A stretch of DNA of 64,000 bases, taken from contig CM064667.1 of the NCBI GenBank assembly GCA_032717465.1, positions 1,114,456 through 1,178,455 on the forward strand, given 5' to 3'. Positions 33,243-44,401 of the stretch are shown here, one piece after another. How positions within the stretch are numbered: position 1 is the stretch's first letter; each line of letters opens with the position of its first letter. Source of the stretch: Coenobita brevimanus (Eukaryota > Arthropoda > Malacostraca > Decapoda > Coenobitidae). The notes below the pieces were generated by a model. It saw only the letters and a program-made list of their open reading frames with translations, made no database searches and was not told where the DNA came from. The translations under genes and the position numbers were made by a program.

Positions 33243-34234
33243 TCGTTTACCCTCACTGACTTGAAATTGTCTCCATTATCCATTTTAGTACAATGACTCA
33301 TATATTTATTCTGTTCTCGACATACCTACGGAAATTTATTGAGGTTAGTCAATCGTCTCGTATATAAGGGGTTAGTATGCGTTGGAAAATAGTATTATAA
33401 AACAACGAAAGACGACGTGTGAAATTGGTGCCGTCTTGTCTCGTCATTGTATGCTGGTGTTTGTATAGTAGGGTATGGCATGGATGCCAGTGACAGAGTT
33501 TGCGGTGTGTCTTTATAAAATAAGTATGTGTTTATCGATAACAAGTATGTTTATCGAGATCGAAGGAGTCATTCTGTTGCGTTCCACGTCCATCGGACTC
33601 CACTGCAGCCTAATTATACATGTCGTAGCGAGTGTATCTGTTTGCAAGGAGTTTACTGCTGATTGTGAGTTTGTTTGTGCAATGAGGCGAGGTGGGTGTT
33701 CTTACCTGCATTCATACTAGTTGCATCTCATTATATTGTATTAATAGGCCTTTTTTCGTTGGGTTATTATTTTTATATGGTTGGAAATGCATGAAGAAAT
33801 TTGCAATTGTTTTAAATAACAAAATGATTTCCACCATTACAGATATCACTAAAACATAAACCTCCGAGACAGTAGCAAGTTAGTGTTGTGTCAGGGACGG
33901 CACGAAAAGGCAATGAAAACTGTTTACCTTTATGGTAGGCTGGTATCTCATTTGCAAATAAGGCAATGTTTAATTGTGTGTGGCCATGAGGGACTCCAGG
34001 CCTTGGTTGTTAAAGTTGTCCAGGCATTACAAGGTGGATGTTCAGGCACAGGTGTGGCTGAGTTTCCAGGGGACTGATAGTGGGGATGTGATAGTGCGAG
34101 GGGCAGTGGCTTTTCCCCTTCCTCCTCCCCATTCATTTCCTATCCTGATCCCCCATTTCACCATTGTTTCCTACCTTCTCTCCCCATTCTGTCTCCACCC
34201 ATCCACTTTCCTCTTTAGTGCTTAAATTCTTCTA

Positions 34235-34267
<33 letters not shown>

Positions 34268-35255
34268 ATCTCCAGGCATATGCTCTCCCTCTCCTCATTC
34301 CCACATTATCTGACCCTTCTTCACACAAACTTTTGTACCTCCATACATTCTCTTCCTCCTCTTCCTTCTCACACTCTCTCTCCTTCTTCCTTCCCACATT
34401 CTCTCCCCCACCTGCTCCTCACCTGCCCTGCGTGTTACCTGACGTTACCGCCACCTACCTACCCACCCACCTAGCCATTCCCTCCCACTCCATCCTTTTC
34501 ACGTTCACCCATCCACCGACACACCCATATTATGTCACCCATTAAAAAAAAAAAAATGAAACCACCCATAAAACACCAACAACCACTTTAAGTCACACAA
34601 ATAGCCACTTACAAACCGTCCAGGACACTAAAGATCCAAAGATATTTTCCTGTATTCAGCAGCATCTTGCAACCATAATGAAAACAACCACACCTTCCAT
34701 CAATTCACAGCCGCCAGCCCACACCCACAACCTAACGAAACACCCACACCCACCCACACTCACCCATAGCAACTAAGCTCCATGTTACTGGGTGGGGTGA
34801 GGTACGGGCAAGGGATGGTGTGGCCGCCAGTGAGCTAAGACTGGGGAAGTGTACGTACCGGTAATACCATATGGGATTCGCCGGCATTTGTCCGTACATG
34901 GCCACCGCTAGACTCTGGCCTCGGGCTGGACGGGTCCGTGGGGGTGGAGGGAGGGTTACAAGGGCAAGAGAGAGAGGAGGCAGAGACAGGTGGGGAGAGG
35001 ATGGATGGTGCTATGGAGGAGACGAAGATGGGTGCCTGGAGAGACTAGTACTTGGGAGATAGAACGGAGATACTGGAGAGGGAGGACGGGAAAGAGGTAG
35101 GAAAGGGGTGAGAAATAGGCAGGAGGAGGAGAGATGAAGGAAAATTGGTAGATGGGGATAAAGGAGGGTTGGAGGAAGAAAGGTGTGTGATAACTGGCAA
35201 GGTAGGAGTGAAGGGTGTTGGTGTGGTGGGAAATTGAGATTTTTTTTTTTAAGGC
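33241..35255. other. Unannotated DNA
   Basis: 34200-34500 is CT/CTTCC-rich, 34700-34770 is CCCACA-rich and 34920-35230 is GA/GG-rich. The frames there are low complexity. No gene recognised. Confidence 0.4.
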
Positions 35256-35256
35256 T

Positions 35257-35301
<45 letters not shown>
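35256..35301. repeat. (GA)n microsatellite
   Basis: Pure GA run. Confidence 0.95.
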
Positions 35302-35302
<1 letters not shown>

Positions 35303-35424
35303 CTCACATGTCAGATAAATATTATACTCTTAAACCCACCTTGCATTTTGTATGGCTTTTTATGACTATATCTGGATATGCAGTGAAAAATAAGTATTTA
35401 TATACTGTAAAATAGATATGAAGT

Positions 35425-35425
35425 T

Positions 35426-35453
<28 letters not shown>
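35425..35453. repeat. (AC)n microsatellite
   Basis: Pure AC run. Confidence 0.95.
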
Positions 35454-35456
<3 letters not shown>

Positions 35457-35680
35457 GAAGTTGGGAGAGGGGACACTTTTTTTTTTTTTTTTCTGAATAC
35501 GGCCATACGATTTGTTGTGGGTGAAGAGGACACGCAGTCTCAAATATTACCGCCACTGAAACTTCGAAATTGGATGTGTGGTTTGCATTTCTTGTGATTG
35601 AAAGTAATATTGGTCTCACCTGGGTGTGTTTAACTGTCGTGTTTGCTGAATGGATATTTGCTTGTTTCCCTATCTATTAT

Positions 35681-35683
<3 letters not shown>

Positions 35684-35730
<47 letters not shown>
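35684..35730. repeat. (AT)n, left flank of LTR element
   Basis: A run of AT ending exactly at the TGTTAC start of the 5' LTR. The right flank at 41165-41210 is also (AT)n, so the element sits inside one AT microsatellite and its short target duplication cannot be resolved. Confidence 0.9.
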
Positions 35731-35734
<4 letters not shown>

Positions 35735-36512
35735 ACATAGCTTATGATTTCATCATCCTTTGTGTAATTTTAACGCACAGTATGCTGCATGTTTGATCAC
35801 GAGCGTGTTCTGCCTCAGTCCCCCCCTTCTACCGTTATAGTAGAGTAAGTCGTTCTCTCTGTTGTCCAGAGCGGGATTGTGAACTCTATGTCCCCATGGC
35901 TTTCATTTGCGCGTCCTCTTACAAGTTGTATCAGGCTCTGCCGGCCCCTATATAATGAGCTCAGTCTCTGCATCATTGCCACTTAGATCTGCTCCTCATT
36001 TTGTTCACATCTCTGTCCTCCCCTGTACAGATATTATTATTGTGAGTGCTCAAGAAGTCTCCAACCATCTAGCAGCTGTGTGTAATTTGAGTATAACTGT
36101 TGTTTTTTCTTGTACTGTATAGCATAAGTTTAATTTGTAGGCCTAGTGAAGTTTGTAATTTATGTAGGGTTCTTTGTCAGTCATTTTTGATAATAGTTTG
36201 TATCTGTAATTATTTATCTGGCATTCACTGAGTATTATCTGGTATCTCATTTTATCAGGGCTGACTTAGATAAATTTACTCTTGCTAATTTCGTGTTAAT
36301 AGAGGCTATTGCAGTTAACCATATATTTAACCTGTTTATTTGCCATTACATTATCCTTATGAGTTCTGAATGTTTTGTTGTTAGTTTGTGCATTAAACTT
36401 TAACTTGTAATTTTACCTAACTCTTTTGTTTTGAACCTGGAACTTTACGGGACAGTAGTGACTCTTCGTATTCTCACTTAAAGTGTACGTTATCTTTCTC
36501 TGTTCCGTAACA
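35731..36512 (+). repeat. 5' LTR
   Basis: 782 bp, TGTTACATAG...CCGTAACA. TATATAAT at 35949-35956 is a plausible TATA box and ATTAAA at 36392-36397 a plausible poly(A) signal, giving U3-R-U5 order. It differs from the 3' LTR at CTTATG/CCTATG, TAACGCAC/TAATGCAC and the length of one T run (6 against 7). The 71-codon frame in each LTR is a shared shadow and not a gene. Confidence 0.95.
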
Positions 36513-36518
36513 TAAATT

Positions 36519-36536
36519 TGGCGACCTCGCCAGGAT
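36519..36536 (+). promoter_or_regulatory. Candidate tRNA primer-binding site
   Basis: TGGCGACCTCGCCAGGAT begins with TGG, the complement of a tRNA CCA end, six bases after the 5' LTR. The tRNA species was not identified. Confidence 0.6.
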
Positions 36537-36564
36537 ATTCAGGATATTATCATAAGGATATTGT

Positions 36565-37326
36565 TTGATATTTTGTGACTGTGATATATTCATGATGGCT
36601 ACTATTTCTACACTTGATGAAGCCAGGGATTTTTTGTCAAATGTGCAAACAGTGTGTGATATAGAAAACAGAACAAAGAATGAACTTAAGCTTGTTGCTC
36701 AACAATTGGGAATTGCAGTTCACTCTCATCATTCTAAAGATCAAATTGTTGGCATGATTAATAAAAGCTTGTTTAATGTAACTCCTCCAAATGAGCAAAC
36801 GCAGATTGAATTAGCTAAGTTACAGCTAGCCCTGCAGGAGGCTCGTGTGAAGGAAGCTGAATTTCAAGCACGTGCTAAGGAGGCTGATGTTAAGGAGGCA
36901 AATGCTCGTATTCAAGAGGCAGAGGTACGGGCTCAGGCACAAATTGAACTTGCCAGGATTCAGGCAGACCATGAGTATCGCATGAAACAAGGTGGAACTG
37001 GATCATCTAGCTCTGATGATTTTGATGTGGCTAAAAATGTTAAACTTGTCCCTCCTTTTAATGAATCTGATTTAACAAAGTATTTTCAGTTGTTTGAGAG
37101 GGTAGCTACAGGTTTTAATTGGCCTAAGGAGTATTGGCCAGTACTCCTTCAAACTGTTCTCACCGGTAAAGCTCAAGTAACTTATGCATCTTTGCCTCAG
37201 AATCAGTCTGATAATTATGATGTAGTTAAGAGCTTGATTCTTAAGGCCTATGAGCTTGTTCCTGAAGCTTATAGAGTAAAATTTAGGACAACTTACAAGC
37301 AAGATAAGCAATCCCATGTTGAGTAA
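36565..37326 (+). pseudogene. gag: Gag-like protein, N-terminal part
   Basis: 253 codons, ending at TAA 37324-37326. Translation probably starts at the ATG pair near 36592 (MMATISTLDEA). Residues about 25-60 look like a SAP/helix-extended segment (ELKLVAQQLGIAVHSHHSKD). Residues about 80-130 are a charged Ala/Glu/Lys/Arg-rich coiled coil, and FDVAKNVKLVPPFNESDLTKY begins a capsid-like region (143 onward). The same reading frame continues after the stop into QWLNSKNVDSDFDKFK, so the TAA is an in-frame nonsense codon within Gag. Either it is a mutation or it is read through; the LTR age cannot tell which. Gag would package element RNA into particles. Confidence 0.82.
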
Positions 37327-39093
37327 GCAAAAATCAAAGAAGATTTGTTAGAGCAGTGGTTAAATTCTAAGAATGTGGATTCTGATTTTGACAAATTTAA
37401 GCAGATGATTTTGCTGGAGGACTTCAAAAGGTGTATTTATAAAGATGTAAGCCTATATCTTGATGAGAAAAGAATAGATAATTTGTCTGATGCTGCAGTT
37501 TTAGCTGATGAGTATGTTCTCACTCACAAGAGATATTCTAGAGAAAAAGGGAAAGCTGAGAGTAAGTACGTTGCCTCTACTCAGAGTACAGGTAACAGGA
37601 AAGAGAATAAGGATGATGTTTCTCAGGAAGTAAATACCAGCTTCACCTCTAGATTTCAGAAAAGTAAATGTACTTATTGTAGTAAGCTTGGTCATACTAT
37701 GGAGAGATGTTTCAGGAGACAGCGTGATGTGAACAAAAAGGAGTCTTTAAATATTCAGTCAATTGGTCTAGTGTCCACTCTTGAGAGTTCCCAGAATTCT
37801 TTAACTGAGTTAACTGAACCTGCTTTGAGGGGTAACTTAAATTCTCATGATGGAGCTCCTCTTTTGAGCAGTAACGTGGGTGACACTCTCAAGAGTTCAT
37901 GTGCTAATTTCCTGTCTGATGGTTTTGTCAGTCCTCTGGACAGTAATGACAGGAAATCAGTTAAAATATATCGTGATACAGGTGCTTGCCAATCCCTTAT
38001 GCTGACCAGTGTTCTAGGCTCTAATTTTAATTCCTCTGATGAAACTGTAATCTTACAAGGTGTAGGGAATAATTACTTCTCTATCCCTCTGTGCAGAGTG
38101 AATTTAGAGTCTGGTTTTGTTAATGGTTCCGTTATGGTTGGGTTGGTTGAGACACTCCCAATGTCAGGTGTAACTTTCTTACTTGGAAATGATATTGGTG
38201 GAAGTCAAGTGTGTCCAGCTCCTCAGTTGTCTAGTGAGCCAGTGGCTGCGTCCCAGGATTGTGATGTCCCTGATGTGTTCCCTGCATGTGCTGTCACTAG
38301 GGCTAAGTCTAAAGTTACTGGTGATTTAGAGGATAATGATGATGATGATGTTATCCTAGCTGACACTTTTCTTGCTAATTTGGACCACTCACCAGATGAG
38401 GCAGTACCCCGTAGTGTTGATAATTTGTCTCGTCAAGAGTTGGTTGAGTTGCAGGTTGCTGACCCTGAGTTGAAAGGTCTAGCTAACTCTGCTTGCAGTG
38501 AAGAAGAGTCAGCCGGTGCTTCTACTTGTTATTATGTAAAGTCAGGAGTACTTATGAGGAAGTGGAGACCCCCAACAGCATCAGCCGACTGTGAATGGGA
38601 GGTTGTACATCAAGTTGTCATCCCTCGTGTTTGTAGGCAGGATATCATTAGAGTGGCTCATGATTCCAGTTTGGCAGGACACCTTGGAGTGAGGAAGACT
38701 GTGGCACGCATTTTGAAACACTTCTACTGGCCAGGTATCTTCAGGGATGTTTCCTGGTATTGTAAGTCTTGTCACACCTGTCAAGTTGTGGGGAAGTGTA
38801 ATCAGACCGAAAAAGTTGCACCTCTAGTTCCCATTCCTCCTTTTGAGGCGCCTTTCACCCGTGTGTTGGTGGATATTGTGGGCCCTCTTCCTAAGACTTC
38901 TTCAGGATTTTCTTATGTGTTGACCATGATTGATATGGCTACTCGTTATCCTGAAGCCATTCCACTTAGAAATATCTCAGCAAAGAACGTGGTTAAGGAA
39001 ATGCTAGGGTTCTTCACAAAGTTTGGTCTGCCCAAGGAGGTACAGTCAGACCGGGAAGTAATTTCATGTCAAACGTTTTCAAGCAGTCTCTGA
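37327..39093 (+). pseudogene. pol: Gag C-terminus, protease and integrase N-terminal half
   Basis: In the same frame as Gag. Counting from 37345: a SCAN/retroviral-capsid-like helical region (1-65); CCHC zinc knuckle C109-x2-C112-x4-H117-x4-C122; aspartic protease with active site DTGA at 211-214 and FLLGND at 278-283; then the integrase zinc domain (H439, H446, C476, C479; GHLGVRKTVARILKHFYWPG) and catalytic core with Asp 510 (VLVDIVGP) and Asp 569 (VQSD). No RT lies between protease and integrase. The frame is lost just after Asp 569, near 39053-39058, by a one-base-class indel. The remaining integrase is in the next frame, overlapping at 39066. Integrase would insert the cDNA copy into the genome. 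Confidence 0.9.
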
Positions 39094-40391
39094 AAGAGTT
39101 GGGCATCACCCAGATCACGTCTTCAGCTTACCATCCCCAGACCCAAGGAGCGTTGGAGAGATATCATCAAACACTCAAATCGATGCTCAAGAAATACTGT
39201 TTGGAACATCAGAAAGACTGGGATAAAGGTCTTCCATTCGTTGTGTTTGCCGCAAGAGAATCTCCAAATGAATCACTGGGCTTCTCACCCTTTGAACTAC
39301 TGTTTGGCCATGAAGTAAGAGGACCCCTTAAGCTACTCAAGGAATGCTGGCTGTCGGAGGAAGATGACGTCAACCTGCTGGAGTATGTGATGAAGTTCAA
39401 AGAACGGCTGTCCACTGCTTTACAGCTGGCGAGAGAGAATTTAGGAGCTGCTCAGGAGAAGATGAAGACTTGGTATGATAAGAAGTCCAGGTTACGCCAC
39501 TTTCAGCCAGGAGATCAGGTTTTGATTCTGCTACCAGTTCATGGGCAACCTCTTCAAGCCAAGTTTAGTGGCTCTTATTTCGTGGAGAAGAAACTCAGTG
39601 ATGTCAGCTATGTCATCGCCACACCAGATCGTAGAAAGAGCAAGCAACTATGTCACATCAACATGCTAAAGTTATATCACAGGCGGGACGAAAATAATCC
39701 AGTCTGCACTGTAGCTGTTCCACCCGAGTCTGCAAGTGAAGCTCTCCCATGCAGTATGAGCCTGAGTGATAGTTTGGGGAAGAATCCTGATATCATGAAT
39801 GATCTCCAGACTAAGCTTTCTCATCTACCACCCAAGGAAAGGCAGGAGTTTTCGGCATTACTGCAGGAGTACCCGCAAGTGTTCCGTGCCACTCCAGGAA
39901 GAACCACTGTGTTGATGCATGATGTCGATGTTGGAGACGCAAAGCCAATTAAATTGCCTCCTTACCGTGTGAACCCAGTGAAAGTTCCTCTCATCCAGAA
40001 GGAGCTTGGCTACCTGTTGGACCACAAGATGATTGAGCCCTGTCAGAGCGAGTGGAGTTCTCCTGTCACTCTAGTCCCTAAGCCAGGTGGGTCACAGAGG
40101 CTTTGCATCGACTACAGACGTGTTAATCAGATAACCAAAACAGACACTTACCCTCTCCCTCGTGTGGAAGATTGCATAGACAAGATCGGAAAGGCTAGGT
40201 ACATAAGTAAGTTTGATTTGTTAAAGGGATACTGGCAAGTACCTATGACTGAACGTGCTAGGGAGATCTCATGTTTTGTAACATTAGGAAAGACCTTTGC
40301 ATGGTCTGTAATGCCTTATACAGATTGTTTTAGAGTAATAAGAAATTTCCTTTGTAAATTTCTTTTTTCTTTGTGGGGAGGTGTTACATAG
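39066..40391 (+). pseudogene. pol: Integrase C-terminal half fused to truncated reverse transcriptase
   Basis: 441 codons. Starts inside the integrase core: third catalytic residue E31 (QTQGALERYHQ), with about 35 residues between it and the second Asp in the upstream frame. A GPY/F-like C-terminal domain follows (PGDQVLILLPVHG, AKFSGSYFVEKKL, 145-205). After a linker (210-280) come RT motifs HDVDVGDAKPIKLPPYRVNP (285-304), EWSSPVTLVPKPGGSQRLCI (329-348), DYRRVN, TYPLPRVED and motif A SKFDLLKGYWQVPM (Asp 384). Conserved sequence stops at FAWSVMPY (417). The YxDD box, connection and RNase H are absent, replaced by 24 unrelated residues that run into the 3' LTR. INT and RT are in one continuous frame, so the order is not produced by a recent break. 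Confidence 0.9.
40375..40381 (+). promoter_or_regulatory. Polypurine tract
   Basis: GGGGAGG immediately precedes TGTTAC of the 3' LTR, the expected place of the plus-strand primer. Confidence 0.75.
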
Positions 40392-41160
40392 CCTATGATT
40401 TCATCATCCTTTGTGTAATTTTAATGCACAGTATGCTGCATGTTTGATCACGAGCGTGTTCTGCCTCAGTCCCCCCCTTCTACCGTTATAGTAGAGTAAG
40501 TCGTTCTCTCTGTTGTCCAGAGCGGGATTGTGAACTCTATGTCCCCATGGCTTTCATTTGCGCGTCCTCTTACAAGTTGTATCAGGCTCTGCCGGCCCCT
40601 ATATAATGAGCTCAGTCTCTGCATCATTGCCACTTAGATCTGCTCCTCATTTTGTTCACATCTCTGTCCTCCCCTGTACAGATATTATTATTGTGAGTGC
40701 TCAAGAAGTCTCCAACCATCTAGCAGCTGTGTGTAATTTGAGTATAACTGTTGTTTTTTTCTTGTACTGTATAGCATAAGTTTAATTTGTAGGCCTAGTG
40801 AAGTTTGTAATTTATGTAGGGTTCTTTGTCAGTCATTTTTGATAATAGTTTGTATCTGTAATTATTTATCTGGCATTCACTGAGTATTATCTGGTATCTC
40901 ATTTTATCAGGGCTGACTTAGATAAATTTACTCTTGCTAATTTCGTGTTAATAGAGGCTATTGCAGTTAACCATATATTTAACCTGTTTATTTGCCATTA
41001 CATTATCCTTATGAGTTCTGAATGTTTTGTTGTTAGTTTGTGCATTAAACTTTAACTTGTAATTTTACCTAACTCTTTTGTTTTGAACCTGGAACTTTAC
41101 GGGACAGTAGTGACTCTTCGTATTCTCACTTAAAGTGTACGTTATCTTTCTCTGTTCCGT

Positions 41161-41164
<4 letters not shown>
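40382..41164 (+). repeat. 3' LTR
   Basis: 783 bp. TATATAAT at 40600-40607 and ATTAAA at 41044-41049 match the 5' LTR positions. Followed directly by (AT)n. Confidence 0.95.

Positions 41165-41210
<46 letters not shown>
41165..41210. repeat. (AT)n, right flank of LTR element
   Basis: 46 bp of AT directly after GTAACA; see the left flank at 35684-35730. Confidence 0.9.
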
Positions 41211-41213
<3 letters not shown>

Positions 41214-42703
41214 TGCTGCATATCATTCTGCTCAAATTTCCTCTCCACCCAACCAGCCCTGAGTGTCGGGGGTATAATTGTGCTGATTGTATGGCGGTAC
41301 CCAAGCGACAGTCAATCTTGTGTGAGAGGTTTATTGATTATTTTATTGGCTGTGGGTATTGTGGTGTGAGTAAGACATGGAGGAGGGAGGGGACAGTGGA
41401 GGTGGCGGGACTAGAGGATGGATGAAGGAAAGGGGGAGAGGAGGAAATTGAAGTCCTCCTGTCCCCGCCCCGACCACAATGGGCACACTAACGAACATAA
41501 CAATACTATGCACCGTAAAACTCCCACGTAACTCACCTGTAAATTTGGGAGAGTTTCTTTGATAGATACAAGTGTCAGTCTGGAATCTAGTCTCTTGTTT
41601 TCATTTTACCATTTCCCGTCGTTTAAGCTGATCCGTTGTCAATATTCATCATTTGGCCAAAACGTCTCCAGCAATTTTACTCCAAATTTCTCTATCACTC
41701 AGTCCCATACGAAAATGTAGAATGACAACAAATCACGTAAAGATAGAGAGGAATAATGATGCAGAACACTGACATAGCCAAGGTATTATGAAACTGGCGA
41801 ACAGCATCACGTGAAGAATAATAATGAAGGTTTTTACCACTGAAGGCATTATTAATATCAAGAACAACGATCCCATAAGTGCATACATAAACAGCAGCAA
41901 CATAATTAGTGTATCGCTCTTGCCATTCGTATCACCACAAGTTACACGGATTTTTTTTCCTTAATTCTGTATACGGAAGCAACGAGTTACCCCTAAATAA
42001 TGCCAATATACCCGTTATTAATGAAAAGGTTTAGTAGATTTCTTTATATCTACACGACTCAGGGCATAGACATAACATCCCGTTCCCTTAGGCCCAGCAG
42101 TCCCCCTACGTACCATACACCTCCACATATCCTTCTTAAAAGCGTCAGTGTATGTCATTTATTGCATTTAAGAAACTCCCTGACATTTGAAGATAAGAAG
42201 ACAGCTGTTGGAAATGAAGTGTTGGTCATTTCCCTGCATGGCGCTGTGTGGGTATCAGTGAGTCCACTGCACTGACCCAGTGATTATGTCGTACTCTGTA
42301 TATTACCGAGTATTTTTAACTCTTCTGATATTCCTCACGATTGCCTGTTTATTTATTCGTTTATTTATGAAAAAATATTTAAAAACTGTACTCGTATGCT
42401 TCATTAGCTAAAAGAAAACATTATTAGGAAGAATGTAACCATACCAGTAGATAAGTCGCACCGAAAAACAGTAGGTTCGGAACACCGGGGCTCAGTTATG
42501 CTTAAATGGCGAAGGAGACTGCTTTCAAAACTTGATGCTATTGTGAATAAAATTGTAATGAAGACTATCAGTTCAAAGTTGTACTTCCAGTGCATTATTG
42601 ACAGCGCAAATATGAAGACTGTAAGTTCAAAGTTTTACTTCCATTAGTTCATTTGATAGCACAAATATTGACATTATTTCAGGGGCACAGAGTATTGATC
42701 CAC

Positions 42704-42705
<2 letters not shown>
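41211..42705. other. Unannotated DNA
   Basis: No domain-bearing frame or element end recognised. Confidence 0.4.

Positions 42706-42757
<52 letters not shown>
42706..42757. repeat. (GT)n microsatellite
   Basis: Pure GT run. Confidence 0.97.
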
Positions 42758-42759
<2 letters not shown>

Positions 42760-44346
42760 CCATTTTCTTTGCTGTCCTTATCGTTGTTCTCGTAGTCTCG
42801 TGGTAATGGTGCCCAGAGACAGCGCCTGCATCGTGTAACACAGCTGGCCGCAGTTTTCCTTTTGTTTTTTCCCTTTGTTCTTATCATTAGGTCAAGATAT
42901 AACTACATTTTTAATTTTCATATCCTCTTCTACATACAGGTATATAAATTCATTTTTAATTTTGAAATAGTTCACCGGTGTATATTTGATATCTCGTGAA
43001 GGAATAACAACAACGGATGAGGGAAGAGATGATGAGGGAATTACAAATGAGTGAAGGATTAGAGTGAGTGATGACAGCCATGACGTGAAGTGAAGAATGG
43101 AGAGGCTAGGTCGAGGCCTCTCACCCCCTCACCCCTTCACCTTATGTGGCGGCGAATTGTGAAGGAATTGGCAGTGGGTTTACCTCAGATAATGTGGGCA
43201 AATTTCTTTATCATACACGCACAAAAACTCACAGGGTACATGGAGTTCTGAAGCTTGACTGTCATTCCTCTGAGTCATAGTCACTCTAGAGTTTGTCAGT
43301 TACACAGTCCATCATCTTCAATATCCATTGTTCACACTCACCTGCCCGCACATCCTAAGGGACACATTCGTCTTATTTTCTTGTACAGATATTTATTTCT
43401 CTACAGGCACGTCAATATATTTGTAGTTAGTCGAACTCTGTGAAGACATGCCCATGCACCCTGACCCAAAAATGTCATGTTTGTAGGTGTTTTTGTCTAA
43501 TATACTCTTTCATTAACAACATGTTTCCCTTTTTATGTTTCTTCAGTCGCATCTGTATATCAGCATGCACATCTAAAGTCAGACATCTGTATTCATGTAC
43601 TTTCGTCCTGATATGCCTAAATAAAAAGGATACATTCAGCCCATGTATCTGCCTGACTTAACCCTTCACACATCCACCTTCTCCCTTCCGACATCATTCG
43701 CTTTTGTGTGATTAAACTCTCTTCTTATGTTTATTAAAATCCACACATTCTTGCATCACCATCCTTTCCTTTCTACCTGTAAATCCGAACATTCACTACC
43801 TCCTGCATCCATACGTTACCTACATGCCTACCTATACTTCCCACCTCCTTCATTTCATACCCACATCCTTCCCACTATTCACGTCCCACGAGCACATCCC
43901 AGAGTGGAGCATATTCAGACCCACATATCACATCTCGTACACTCCAACCCCCACATCCCGCGTCCCTATACCTCTCACCGTGCCCATCTCGAACCCACCA
44001 CCAGACGGTTTCCTTGCCTTATATATGGCCACAAATCTCACTTCGGGTACAGATCGTTAATGATGAAGAAATCGCAGAGGGATAAATAAAAATGGTGAAA
44101 TGCGTGAAGGAGGGCAGCTTGGGACGAGGGAGGGTAAGATGATCATTTGTGACAGAGGCTGGTAGGCGTTTTCGTCATGCATCTTGTTGAACTTTGGGAC
44201 ATGTTTCTGTTAATAAACTCCTTAGACGGTATGCTATATTGCTCGCTCGCCCTCCCATCCTAATTTGAGGCCTCGAAATAGCCAGTGTTATTGATTACCG
44301 TGTGACACCTGACGTGATGGATGAAATCGAAGTCACACGTACTGTT

Positions 44347-44349
<3 letters not shown>
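42758..44349. other. Unannotated DNA
   Basis: 43680-44000 is rich in CACATCC/CCCAC; its 120-codon frame is compositionally biased and shows no domain. Confidence 0.4.

Positions 44350-44397
<48 letters not shown>
44350..44397. repeat. (GT)n microsatellite
   Basis: Pure GT run. Confidence 0.97.

Positions 44398-44401
<4 letters not shown>

Larger units (their letters stand above)
35731..41164 (+). mobile_element. Ty3/Gypsy-group LTR retrotransposon with INT before RT (Gmr1-like)
   Basis: Complete at both ends: LTRs of 782 and 783 bp with TGTTAC...GTAACA termini, a primer-binding site 6 bp after the 5' LTR and a GGGGAGG polypurine tract touching the 3' LTR. Internal order is gag-like, CCHC knuckle, aspartic protease, integrase, then reverse transcriptase. 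Usual Gypsy order puts RT and RNase H before integrase; integrase first is the arrangement described for Gmr1-like elements. The RT ends before motif C, and RNase H is missing. One in-frame stop and one frameshift also interrupt the coding region. The two LTRs differ by two substitutions and one T-run indel, so insertion was recent. Confidence 0.93.

Noticed and set aside
39053..39093. Programmed frameshift between the two pol frames of the LTR element
   Set aside because: The shift falls inside the integrase catalytic core between the second Asp and the Glu. A programmed site would not split that domain; an indel is more likely.
35907..40779. Identical 71-73-codon frames at 35907 and 40558 as a duplicated gene
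   Set aside because: They lie at the same place in the two LTRs. They differ only where a T-run indel changes the frame, and have no domain.
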